Source: Sphingomonadales bacterium (GTDB taxonomy: Bacteria; Pseudomonadota; Alphaproteobacteria; Sphingomonadales; Sphingomonadaceae). Taken from it: a DNA stretch of 15,422 bases. Positions 1 through 6,560 of the stretch are shown here, piece by piece. How positions within the stretch are numbered: the first letter of the stretch is position 1; each line of letters opens with the position of its first letter. The position numbers and the translations under genes were made by a program. The notes beneath the pieces are model-generated. The model searched no databases and was not told the origin of the DNA. It worked only from the letters and a program-made list of their open reading frames with translations. The stretch spans positions 1-15,422 of the forward strand of contig JAIXPM010000060.1 of the NCBI GenBank assembly GCA_027486275.1, read 5' to 3'.

Positions 1-17
1 CCTGTTTGTGCTTTTCC

Positions 18-2201
18 ATGGGTGATTTTCTGGCTCCTCCTGAATCGCGCCGCTGGCCCTGGATCCTTGCGATCATCGCCAGTCTGGCCTGGGCCGCTGC
101 CATCATCGCCACCTGGGGCGCCGCCACCGGCGCGATTGCCGTATCGGCCAAGCTGCAGCCGCTGCTGCTGATGCTGGCCGCGCTGGCCGGGCCAGTGGGC
201 GTGGCGCTGCTGGCCGCCGTGCAGTTGCGCGATGCCGGGGCTGTGAACGCCGCCCGTGCCGCCATTGCTGATGCCCGCGCCTCCCAGGCCGCCGAGTGGC
301 TGGAACACAGCGCCGAATCCCTCACCCGGCTGGAAGAACAACTGGCCGCCGCCACCGCGCGCATGGTCGCTATGGAAGCGCCCGTGGCCAGCCACAGCAG
401 CGCCATCACCAGCGTGGCCACCGCGCTCGACAGCGCCAACGCTCGGCTGTCGGAAACGGTGGCCAAGGCCGTCTCTGCCAGCACGGATTTCGCCGGCGCT
501 GTCCCTGTCGCCAGCAGCCAGGCCGAAGCCCTGAGCGAGTTGATGACCCGGGTGGACAACCAGTTGCGCAGCCAGTTGGCCGAAACCGAAACCCTGCTGG
601 CCAGCCTCTATACCCGCGCCAGCGAAGCCGAAGCCGAAGCCCGCGCCGCCGCCCAGGCCAGCCGCGGCGAGATCAATGCGCTGGCCCAGGCCAGCCAATC
701 GGGTCTTGAAGCCATGGCCAGCGCTGCCGCCCAGGCGCGCGAAGCGGTGGAGACACCGATCGGTGCGCTCAACGCCGCCATCGATGATGCCTTTACCCGT
801 ACGAGCCTCTCGGTCGAGCAGACCCGCGACGCCGTGCACGCGCAAACCAGCGCGATGCTGGCCAGTGTCGATCAGGCCCGCACCGCGCTGGCACACATTG
901 GCGGCGAAGGCGCGCGGGAACTGGATGAACGGCTCGCCAACCTGCAACTGCTGGCCAGCAAGGTGGCCGGCGAGATCGAGGTGAGCGGCCGCAACGCTGC
1001 AGCCCTGGTGGACGAACTCGGCAGCCGGGTGGAGGCGCTGGAAACCCGGCTCGCCGCCGCCATCGCCAGCAACAGCGAGGCGCTGTCCGGCCTTGATGCC
1101 CGCCTGGCCGCCGCCAACGTGACGGTGGCCGGCTTCACCGCACCGCTGGGGGACGCCGATGCCGCGCTCGCCGCCGTGCAGCTGCGGCTGGAAGCCATGG
1201 GCAGCGAAGCCGGCCGCACGATTGCCCTGTTCGAAGCCCAGTTGCCGGCTGGCGAGAGCCAGGTGAGCGCGCTGCGCGGGCAGATCGCCGGGCTGGAAGC
1301 GCAATTGGCCAGCATCAAGGAACAGGCCGCCACCCTGGCCGAGCCACTGGAATCCGGCAGCGCCACGCTGAACGATGCCAGCAACCGCCTGACCAGTGCC
1401 CGCGAGACGTTGACCGCCACCACCGACGAACTGGCCGACGCCATCGCTCGCGCCCAGGAACAGATGCGCGCGTTGGAAGACGACACCAGCCGCTTGAGCC
1501 TGACGGCATCGGGCGACCTGATCGAAACATTCGCGCGCGTGCGCGAGGTGGCCGACAATGCCGCCGGCGCGATGCGCACCGCACTGGCCGGGGTGATCCT
1601 GGAAGCCGAGGAAGCGCTGGACAGGGCCGCCATCAGCCGCACCGAAGCGGCGTTCGCCGCACCAATCCGCGATCGCATCGAGGAATTGATGGAATTGCAG
1701 GGCCGCGCCGGCGAATCCGCCCAGGCCGCCGCCGAACGCGTGGCGCAGCGCTTGGTCGGCTTGGCCCGCACCCTTTCCGATGTGGAAGCGCATGTGGACG
1801 CGGTGGAAACCCGTGCCGAAGTGCGCATCCGCAACGCCCTGGGCCGCCGCGCCAACGGCCTGATCGACAGCCTGCAATCCAGCGCCATCGATCTGGCCAA
1901 GCTGCTGGACTACGACATCGACGACAAGACCTGGGCCGATTATGCCGCCGGCGATGCCAGCGCCATCGCCCGCCGCCTCGCCCACGGGCTGGACAGCGGC
2001 GCCGGCCGCCAGTTCGTGCGCCACTACACCCACGACGCCGAATTCCGCACCGAAGCGAGCCGCTACTTGCAGGAGTTCGAATCGCTGGTGGCCGATGTGG
2101 TGCCGGAACGTGGCGGCGAAGCGTTGGGAGCGACTCTGCTGTCGTCCACTTTGGGCAAGCTGTATCTGGCCATTGGCCAGGCCGCCGGGCGGTTCAACTA
2201 A
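18..2201 (+). CDS. Membrane-anchored Ala-rich coiled-coil protein, function unknown
   Basis: I do not recognise a named family. From the ATG at 18 the protein has 727 residues. Two hydrophobic segments (about residues 13-34 and 48-70) suggest an N-terminal membrane hairpin or anchor. Residues about 75-600 are Ala/Glu/Arg/Leu-rich with heptad-like spacing and are probably long helices or coiled coil; a (GAAGCC)3 run at 624-641 encodes an EAEA stretch. The last 125 residues (about 603-727) look different: more aromatics, motifs such as DLAKLLDYDIDD, WADY and FVRHY, and a C-terminal GKLYLAIGQ stretch. I recall similar tails on other alphaproteobacterial coiled-coil proteins of unknown role. I see no cysteine. 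The start is uncertain: the frame stays open to the window edge, a TTG lies at 6, and no Shine-Dalgarno is visible. The ATG is preferred because the first membrane segment follows directly. A role in envelope or chromosome organisation would be a guess. Confidence 0.8.
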   Translation: MGDFLAPPESRRWPWILAIIASLAWAAAIIATWGAATGAIAVSAKLQPLLLMLAALAGPVGVALLAAVQLRDAGAVNAARAAIADARASQAAEWLEHSAESLTRLEEQLAAATARMVAMEAPVASHSSAITSVATALDSANARLSETVAKAVSASTDFAGAVPVASSQAEALSELMTRVDNQLRSQLAETETLLASLYTRASEAEAEARAAAQASRGEINALAQASQSGLEAMASAAAQAREAVETPIGALNAAIDDAFTRTSLSVEQTRDAVHAQTSAMLASVDQARTALAHIGGEGARELDERLANLQLLASKVAGEIEVSGRNAAALVDELGSRVEALETRLAAAIASNSEALSGLDARLAAANVTVAGFTAPLGDADAALAAVQLRLEAMGSEAGRTIALFEAQLPAGESQVSALRGQIAGLEAQLASIKEQAATLAEPLESGSATLNDASNRLTSARETLTATTDELADAIARAQEQMRALEDDTSRLSLTASGDLIETFARVREVADNAAGAMRTALAGVILEAEEALDRAAISRTEAAFAAPIRDRIEELMELQGRAGESAQAAAERVAQRLVGLARTLSDVEAHVDAVETRAEVRIRNALGRRANGLIDSLQSSAIDLAKLLDYDIDDKTWADYAAGDASAIARRLAHGLDSGAGRQFVRHYTHDAEFRTEASRYLQEFESLVADVVPERGGEALGATLLSSTLGKLYLAIGQAAGRFN

Positions 2202-2206
2202 AAGAC

Positions 2207-2235
2207 GCCTCCGGCAGGCAGGGGCTGAGCCCCTG
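2207..2235 (+). terminator. Two adjacent GC-rich hairpins after the coiled-coil gene
   Basis: Five bases past the stop codon there is a short stem (GCCT/AGGC, 2207-2219) directly followed by a 7-bp stem with a 3-nt loop (CAGGGGC-TGA-GCCCCTG, 2219-2235). A weak T-run (TTTTG, 2243-2247) follows 7 nt later. This could be a rho-independent terminator, though the T-run is short and displaced. From memory, very similar strings (CCTCCGGC..GGCAGGGGC..GCCCCTGGACCC) recur downstream of genes in sphingomonads and relatives, so it may be a dispersed extragenic palindrome. There is no second copy in this window. Confidence 0.4.
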
Positions 2236-2288
2236 GACCCACTTTTGTTTGCGCCATCCTTTTGCGTCGTTGTGTTGGGCTTGATCCG

Positions 2289-2306
2289 GCATCCGTGTCA
2301 GGATGC
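2289..2306. promoter_or_regulatory. Perfect 6-bp inverted repeat upstream of the SDR gene, possible operator
   Basis: GCATCC and GGATGC flank a 6-nt spacer (GTGTCA). The element ends 30 nt before the SDR start codon, a usual place for a repressor or activator site or a 5' UTR hairpin. A dyad of this size can occur by chance in GC-rich DNA. I could not assign a convincing -35/-10 pair around it, so the regulatory role is inference. Confidence 0.25.
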
Positions 2307-2323
2307 TGCAACTTAACGCAAGC

Positions 2324-2330
2324 GGGGGAG
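2324..2330 (+). promoter_or_regulatory. Shine-Dalgarno of the SDR gene
   Basis: GGGGGAG lies 6 nt before the ATG at 2337. It decides the start: the reading frame is open upstream to 2262, but the 25 extra residues would precede the Rossmann-fold first strand (ARILVTG), which normally sits at the N-terminus of this family. Confidence 0.7.
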
Positions 2331-2336
2331 AGCAGC

Positions 2337-3179
2337 ATGGCTCGCATATTGGTGACAGGCGCACGGCGCGGCATCGGCCGGGAAATCACCCTCACCCTGG
2401 CACGCGCCGGCCACGAAGTGGTGGCCACCATGCGCGATCCCAATGGCTGCGACCTGGCTGACATCGCGGCGAAGGAAGGCCTGGCGATCAGCCTGGCTGC
2501 GCTGGATGTCGATGATGATGCCTCCGTCGCCGCGCTGTTTGCGCAAGCAGGCATGGCCAGCGTCGATGTGCTGATCAACAACGCCGGCATCCTCTCGATC
2601 AACGCACTGGAAGATGAATCCATGGCCATGATCCAGGCGGTGATGAACACCAATTTCTTCGGGCCGCTGCGCTGCATGAAAGCCGTGGTGCCGGCGATGC
2701 GCGAACGCCGCCAAGGGCTGATCATCAACCTCTCGTCGATCGCCGGCCGGATGGCGGTCTTCTCGCACAGCGCCTACGGCCCCTCGAAATTCGCGTTGGA
2801 AGCCGCCAGCGAAGTGGCAGCCCAGGAACTGGCGCCCTTTGGCGTGCGGGTCGCGCTGGTCGAACCGGGGATCATCGCCACCGACATGGCGGTCGCCAAC
2901 CTGCCGCAGCCGCGGGCCGACAGTGCCTACCCCAGCGGCCGCCGCATGGTCGCCATGAACGCCGATGCCAGCAACGGCACGCCGCCCGCCGTGGTGGCAA
3001 ACGCGGTGCTGGATATCGTCAGCGGTCGCAACACCGCGTTCCGCACGCTGTGCGGCGACGATTCGCAGATGTTCATCGGCATGCGCGACGGCATAACGGA
3101 TGAAGCTTGGATCGCCATGAGTGACACGCTGGACGACGGCGTGTTCTTCGCACGAATGACAGCCGCCATGCAGGGCTGA
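2337..3179 (+). CDS. Short-chain dehydrogenase/reductase (classical SDR)
   Basis: Predicted cytosolic NAD(P)(H)-dependent oxidoreductase of 280 residues, with one Rossmann-fold domain. Visible motifs: TGARRGIG (7-14, dinucleotide-binding glycines G8, G12, G14), NNAG (81-84), the NFFG Asn (N106), catalytic Ser S134 in NLSSIAG, and Y147-x-x-x-K151. The arginine before the second glycine (R11) and R33 at the end of the second strand suggest preference for NADP(H). The C-terminal part (about 185-280), which forms the substrate pocket, does not reveal the substrate. The overall pattern resembles the broad 17beta-HSD/retinol-dehydrogenase-like group often annotated simply as SDR family oxidoreductase. 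It has a strong ribosome binding site after a 135-bp intergenic region, and the TrpF-like gene starts 10 bp after its stop, so the two are probably cotranscribed. Family is certain; substrate is unknown. Confidence 0.93.
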   Translation: MARILVTGARRGIGREITLTLARAGHEVVATMRDPNGCDLADIAAKEGLAISLAALDVDDDASVAALFAQAGMASVDVLINNAGILSINALEDESMAMIQAVMNTNFFGPLRCMKAVVPAMRERRQGLIINLSSIAGRMAVFSHSAYGPSKFALEAASEVAAQELAPFGVRVALVEPGIIATDMAVANLPQPRADSAYPSGRRMVAMNADASNGTPPAVVANAVLDIVSGRNTAFRTLCGDDSQMFIGMRDGITDEAWIAMSDTLDDGVFFARMTAAMQG

Positions 3180-3189
3180 GCGGCGGCGC

Positions 3190-3846
3190 ATGATCCGCAT
3201 CAAGATCTGCTGTATCGCCTCCCCCGCCGAAGCCGCACTGGCGCTGGCGGCAGGGGCCGACGTGCTCGGGCTCGTCGCCGCCATGCCAAGCGGGCCGGGG
3301 TCGATCAGTGACGCTGCCATTGCAGAAATCGCCGCCAGCCTGCCGTCCCAAGTGCTCAGCCTACTGCTCACCGCCAAAACGACGGCTGACGAAATCGCCG
3401 ATCATGTGCACCGCACCGGTGTGCGCGGGGTACAGATTGTCAGCCACATCGATCCCGCCGAACAGGCCAAACTGGCCCGTCTGCTGCCCGATCACCAGCG
3501 CTGGCAGGTGGTGCATGTGGAGGACGACGACGCCCTGGCGATGATCCCGGCGCACGGGCCGCACGTCACCGGCTTCCTGCTCGATTCCGGCCGGCCATCG
3601 CAGCAGGAATTGGGCGGCACCGGGCGTGTGCATGATTGGGCGATCAGCGCAGCCTTTGTGGCGGCGAGCCCGGTGCCGGTGTTCCTGGCCGGCGGGCTCA
3701 ATCCCGGCAATGCCGCGGCTGCGGTTGCGCAGGTGCAGCCGGCGGGGCTGGATATTTGTTCGGGGCTGCGCCGCGAAGGCCGGTTGGATGAAACGCTCGC
3801 TCGCTGTTTCGTCAGCGCGGCGCGTCAGGCCGGCCCCGGCGCATAG
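3190..3846 (+). CDS. Divergent TrpF-like (phosphoribosylanthranilate isomerase family) TIM-barrel protein
   Basis: 218 residues, the usual TrpF length. True TrpF isomerises N-(5'-phosphoribosyl)anthranilate to CdRP in tryptophan synthesis, using a Cys in KICG and an Asp in LLLD. Here the Cys (C7 in KICCIAS) and Asp (D132 in FLLDSG) are kept. So are the phosphate-binding loops: GGTG (142-145) followed by HDW, GGLNP (168-172) and SG (191-192). Other conserved elements have changed: KICG has become KICC; the segment usually reading YPKSxR, which holds the substrate-binding Arg, reads AMPSGPGSIS (31-40); and VQLHG has become VQIVSH (81-86). No other trp gene is nearby, and it follows the SDR gene by 10 bp. 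I recall other proteobacterial proteins with the same KICC/AMPSGPG pattern, so it is probably an ancient paralogue with an altered substrate rather than the pathway TrpF. Its tail overlaps the convergent DUF1467 gene by 22 bp. Confidence 0.82.
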   Translation: MIRIKICCIASPAEAALALAAGADVLGLVAAMPSGPGSISDAAIAEIAASLPSQVLSLLLTAKTTADEIADHVHRTGVRGVQIVSHIDPAEQAKLARLLPDHQRWQVVHVEDDDALAMIPAHGPHVTGFLLDSGRPSQQELGGTGRVHDWAISAAFVAASPVPVFLAGGLNPGNAAAAVAQVQPAGLDICSGLRREGRLDETLARCFVSAARQAGPGA

Positions 3847-4115
3847 GGCCCGCGGGTGCGCCAGAAGGGGACGTCGTCCACGACGATCCAGCCAAATTCA
3901 TAATTGGCCATGAACAGGCCGAAGATCACGCCACTGATCAGGGTGGTCCACAGCAGTTTCTTGCCGATCATCGGGTTGGATGGGGCGGAGCTGGCTTGGC
4001 CGGGAACGGGCTCACTGCCGTCTTCTTCGGTCGTGCGCACACCGAAGGGGAGGACGGCGAAGAGGGTGAGCGTCCAGAACAGCAGGTAGATGGCCAGAGC
4101 TGACTGGGGCTTCAC
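3825..4115 (-). CDS. DUF1467 family small membrane protein
   Basis: 96 residues with two predicted membrane segments: about 5-24 (SALAIYLLFWTLTLFAVLPF) and about 54-72 (LLWTTLISGVIFGLFMANY). Between them is a hydrophilic loop beginning GVRTTEED and containing GQASSAPSNP. The LLFWTLTLFAVLPFGVRT start, with the acidic stretch and GQA/SAP loop, is how I recognise DUF1467, an alphaproteobacterial family of unknown function. The start is GTG at 4115, sharing GTGA with the RNase J stop, with AGGTGA 7 nt upstream. A longer reading of the frame into rnj was rejected because it adds an Arg-rich tail antisense to good coding sequence. It is the last gene of the operon and ends inside the 3' end of the convergent TrpF-like gene. 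In sphingomonads I expect proS to follow; here it does not. Confidence 0.88.
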   Translation of the reverse strand: MKPQSALAIYLLFWTLTLFAVLPFGVRTTEEDGSEPVPGQASSAPSNPMIGKKLLWTTLISGVIFGLFMANYEFGWIVVDDVPFWRTRGPYAPGPA

Positions 4116-5758
4116 AGTCGGGTCACCTGCACATCCGTGACCGGCTTCTTGCCCGTCCATTCGCGGGCGATGCGGCGCACGGCGACGCGGATGGCTTCGG
4201 CATAATGTTCGGCACGTTTCGGATCGCCCTTGGCGGCGGCCTTTTCGGCGGCTTCGGCGCATTCGGCGAGGAAGTCGTCCTTGTCTTCCTCCACCGGCAC
4301 GCCGTGCGCGCTCACCTTGGGTGTGGCGGCGGGCAGGCCATTCTTGCCGACGACCACGCTCACCGCGATCAGGCCATATTGGCTCATGCGGCGGCGTTCG
4401 ACGATGGTGGCGCCGTCGGCGGGCAGGATGACATCGCCGTCCAGCAGCAGCCGCCCAGCCTTTTCGTGGGAAATCAGCTTTGGCCCATCAGGTGCCAGGC
4501 GGATTGCGCTGCCGTTGATCGGCACCATGGCCTTGGGCACGCCGCAGTCCTTGGCCAGCTTGGCATGTTCTTCCATGTGGCGGCGTTCGCCGTGCACAGG
4601 GATGGCGATTTCGGGGCGGATCCATTCGTACATGGCTTCCAGTTCCGGCTGACCGGGGTGGCCGGAAACGTGCACATGGGCCTGTTTTTCGGTGATGATG
4701 TCGATGCCGCGCGTGGCCAGCGCATTCTGGACGCGGCCGATGCTCAGTTCATTGCCGGGGATCTGCTTGGACGAATAAACAACGAGGTCGCCCGGCTCCA
4801 GTCGCAGTTTCGGGTGGCTCCCTTCGGCGATGCGCGACAGCGCCGCCATCGGTTCGCCCTGTGCGCCGGTGCACAGGATCAGCACCTTGTTGCGTGGCAG
4901 GCTCATCGCCGTGTCCCAATCGATGGGTTCGGGCAGGTCTTTCAGATAGCCCGTAGCGCGGGCCACGCCGACGATGCGGTCCATCGAGCGGCCGGCCAAC
5001 ACAAGCTCGCGGCCACAGGCCTTGGCAACGGCACCCAGCGTGCCGAGGCGCGCGGCGTTGCTGGCAAAGGTCGTCACCAGCACGCGGCCGGATTTGCGCG
5101 CCTTGACGACGCGCATCAGGCCATCGCGCACGTCGGCTTCGCTGCCGGAGGCTTCGGGATTGAAGACGTTGGTGCTGTCGCCCACCAGCGCCAGGATGCC
5201 GCTGTCGCCGATGGCGGTCAGCTGCGCGGCGGAGGCCGGGGTGCCCATCTGCGGCGCATCATCCAGCTTCCAGTCGCCGGTGTGGAAAATGCGGCCGTAG
5301 GGCGTATCGATGATGAGCGCGTTGCCTTCGGGGATGGAGTGGGCAAGCGCCACATAGGTGAAACCGAACGGGCCCAGCTTGAGCGTGCCGCCCATCGGGA
5401 TGATCTTGAGCTTCACCTCGTCCTGCAGCCCTTCTTCCTCCAGCTTCTTCGCAATCAGGCCGGCGGTGAACGGGGTGGCATAGAGCGGCACCTTCAGTTC
5501 GGCGGCGAGATAGGGGATGGCGCCGATATGATCTTCATGGCCGTGGGTGAGCACGATGCCGAGCAGATCCTTGCGGCGCTCCTCGATGAAGGCGAGATCG
5601 GGCAGCACCACGTCGATGCCCGGATAGCGCGGGTCACCAAAGGTCATGCCGAGATCGACCATCACCCATTTGCCCTGGCAGCCATAGAGATTGACGTTCA
5701 TGCCAATCTCGCCGGAGCCGCCCAGGGGCAGGAAAATCAACTCGTCACCAGGGGTCAT
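4112..5758 (-). CDS. rnj: Ribonuclease J (metallo-beta-lactamase/beta-CASP RNase)
   Basis: 548 residues, full length for bacterial RNase J, a zinc-dependent cytoplasmic RNase with 5'-3' exonuclease and endonuclease activity in mRNA decay and rRNA maturation. The N-terminal metallo-beta-lactamase fold opens with FLPLGGSGEIGMN (9-21) and has the metal-binding THGHEDH (H72, H74, D76, H77), H140 (AHSIPEGN) and D162 (HTGDWKLD). The beta-CASP insertion (about 200-365) includes VTTFASNAAR (228-237) and CTGAQGEP (296-303). Late motifs are HVHVSGHPG (361-369) and PVHGE (388-391, H389). The C-terminal domain (about 450-548) ends with REWTGKKP and is typical of the family. Its ATG shares one base with the coaX stop (TAATG), and its TGA lies in the GTG of DUF1467 (GTGA). 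Alphaproteobacteria often carry one RNase J next to coaX, as here. Confidence 0.97.
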   Translation of the reverse strand: MTPGDELIFLPLGGSGEIGMNVNLYGCQGKWVMVDLGMTFGDPRYPGIDVVLPDLAFIEERRKDLLGIVLTHGHEDHIGAIPYLAAELKVPLYATPFTAGLIAKKLEEEGLQDEVKLKIIPMGGTLKLGPFGFTYVALAHSIPEGNALIIDTPYGRIFHTGDWKLDDAPQMGTPASAAQLTAIGDSGILALVGDSTNVFNPEASGSEADVRDGLMRVVKARKSGRVLVTTFASNAARLGTLGAVAKACGRELVLAGRSMDRIVGVARATGYLKDLPEPIDWDTAMSLPRNKVLILCTGAQGEPMAALSRIAEGSHPKLRLEPGDLVVYSSKQIPGNELSIGRVQNALATRGIDIITEKQAHVHVSGHPGQPELEAMYEWIRPEIAIPVHGERRHMEEHAKLAKDCGVPKAMVPINGSAIRLAPDGPKLISHEKAGRLLLDGDVILPADGATIVERRRMSQYGLIAVSVVVGKNGLPAATPKVSAHGVPVEEDKDDFLAECAEAAEKAAAKGDPKRAEHYAEAIRVAVRRIAREWTGKKPVTDVQVTRL

Positions 5759-6546
5759 TATGTTGGGTTCTTTGCGTTCAATTGGTGGAGGCGGATGAGC
5801 CCCTTGATGGTCAGGTCGCCGTCAACATGGGCTATGGCAGTGGTGTGGCGTTGGAACAAGGTGGCAAGACCGCCCGTGGCGACAACCGTTGCCGGGCCGG
5901 TGATCTCTTGCGACAGACGGGTCACCAGCCCTTCGATCAGGCCGACATAGCCCCAGAACACGCCTGACTGCATGGCATGCACCGTGCCCTTGCCGATGGC
6001 ACCTTGGTTGCCCGGCGGTGGTTCGACGGCGATGCGCGGCAGCTTGGCGGCGGCCTGATAGAGCGCGTCCATCGACAGGTTGATACCCGGCGCGATGGCC
6101 CCGCCCTGATAGGCACCGTCGGCAGATACCACATCGAAGGTGGTTGCGGTGCCGAAATCGACGATGATGAGGTTGCCCGGCCACAGCGCATGGGCGGCAA
6201 CGGCATTGACCAGGCGATCGGCGCCGACTTCGGCCGGGTTGGGCAAAGCAATGGTCAGCCCCAGGTTGATCGCACCGATGGCGACGACCTCGGGTTCGAC
6301 GCTGAAATATTTGCGGCACAGGCGCTGCAGATTGAACAGGGTCTGCGGTACCACGGTGGAGATGATGGCGGCATCGACGCTGCCCATCGCCACGCCTTCC
6401 AGCGCCATCAGCTGGTGCAGCCACACGGCATATTCATCCGCCGTGCGCTGGCCATCGGTTGAGATGCGCCAACGGTGGACGATCTCCTCCCCCGCACAGA
6501 GCGCAAAGACGATGTTGGTGTTGCCGACATCAATGGCGAGCAGCAT
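5758..6546 (-). CDS. coaX: Type III pantothenate kinase
   Basis: 262 residues. It phosphorylates pantothenate with ATP, the first step of coenzyme A synthesis; type III enzymes belong to the ASKHA fold and are not feedback-inhibited by CoA like CoaA. Motifs: DVGNTN phosphate-binding loop (6-11), GADR (108-111, with the catalytic-base Asp D110), DFGTATTFD (130-138), GGAIAPG (148-154) and ATGG (223-226). The ATG at 6546 is chosen over upstream in-frame starts because MLLAIDVGNTN is the usual N-terminus and AGGAGG lies 8 nt upstream (6560-6555). birA ends 13 nt before this start, the largest gap in the operon. Its stop overlaps the RNase J start (TAATG). Confidence 0.97.
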   Translation of the reverse strand: MLLAIDVGNTNIVFALCAGEEIVHRWRISTDGQRTADEYAVWLHQLMALEGVAMGSVDAAIISTVVPQTLFNLQRLCRKYFSVEPEVVAIGAINLGLTIALPNPAEVGADRLVNAVAAHALWPGNLIIVDFGTATTFDVVSADGAYQGGAIAPGINLSMDALYQAAAKLPRIAVEPPPGNQGAIGKGTVHAMQSGVFWGYVGLIEGLVTRLSQEITGPATVVATGGLATLFQRHTTAIAHVDGDLTIKGLIRLHQLNAKNPT

Positions 6547-6554
6547 CAGAGGGC

Positions 6555-6560
6555 CCTCCT
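6555..6560 (-). promoter_or_regulatory. Shine-Dalgarno of coaX
   Basis: AGGAGG on the minus strand, 8 nt before the ATG at 6546; it touches the last base of the birA stop codon. It is a full consensus ribosome binding site and fixes the coaX start, suggesting coaX can initiate without relying on translation of birA. Confidence 0.75.

Noticed and set aside
624..641. (GAAGCC)3 tandem repeat
   Set aside because: Only three hexamer units, in frame and encoding an ordinary EAEA helix stretch in an Ala/Glu-rich protein; not evidence of a repeat element.
872..1900. 342-codon open frame on the minus strand inside the coiled-coil gene
   Set aside because: Low-complexity Ser/Ala/Arg composition with no hydrophobic core or motif. 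The plus-strand frame has membrane segments and a structured C-terminal domain, so it is the real gene.
18..2201. Reading the coiled-coil protein as a chemoreceptor or as RmuC
   Set aside because: There is no HAMP domain, no conserved methyl-accepting hairpin tip, no periplasmic ligand domain between the two closely spaced membrane segments, and no nuclease-like domain as in RmuC.
2313..3377. 354-codon open frame on the minus strand opposite the SDR
   Set aside because: His/Ala/Gly-rich translation with no domain, while the plus strand carries a complete SDR motif set and a good ribosome binding site.
4205..5950. 581-codon open frame on the plus strand opposite rnj and coaX
   Set aside because: It is a shadow of strong, motif-bearing genes on the minus strand; its translation is His/Gln/Gly/Ala/Asp-rich with no recognisable domain, the usual result of GC-rich codon bias read antisense.
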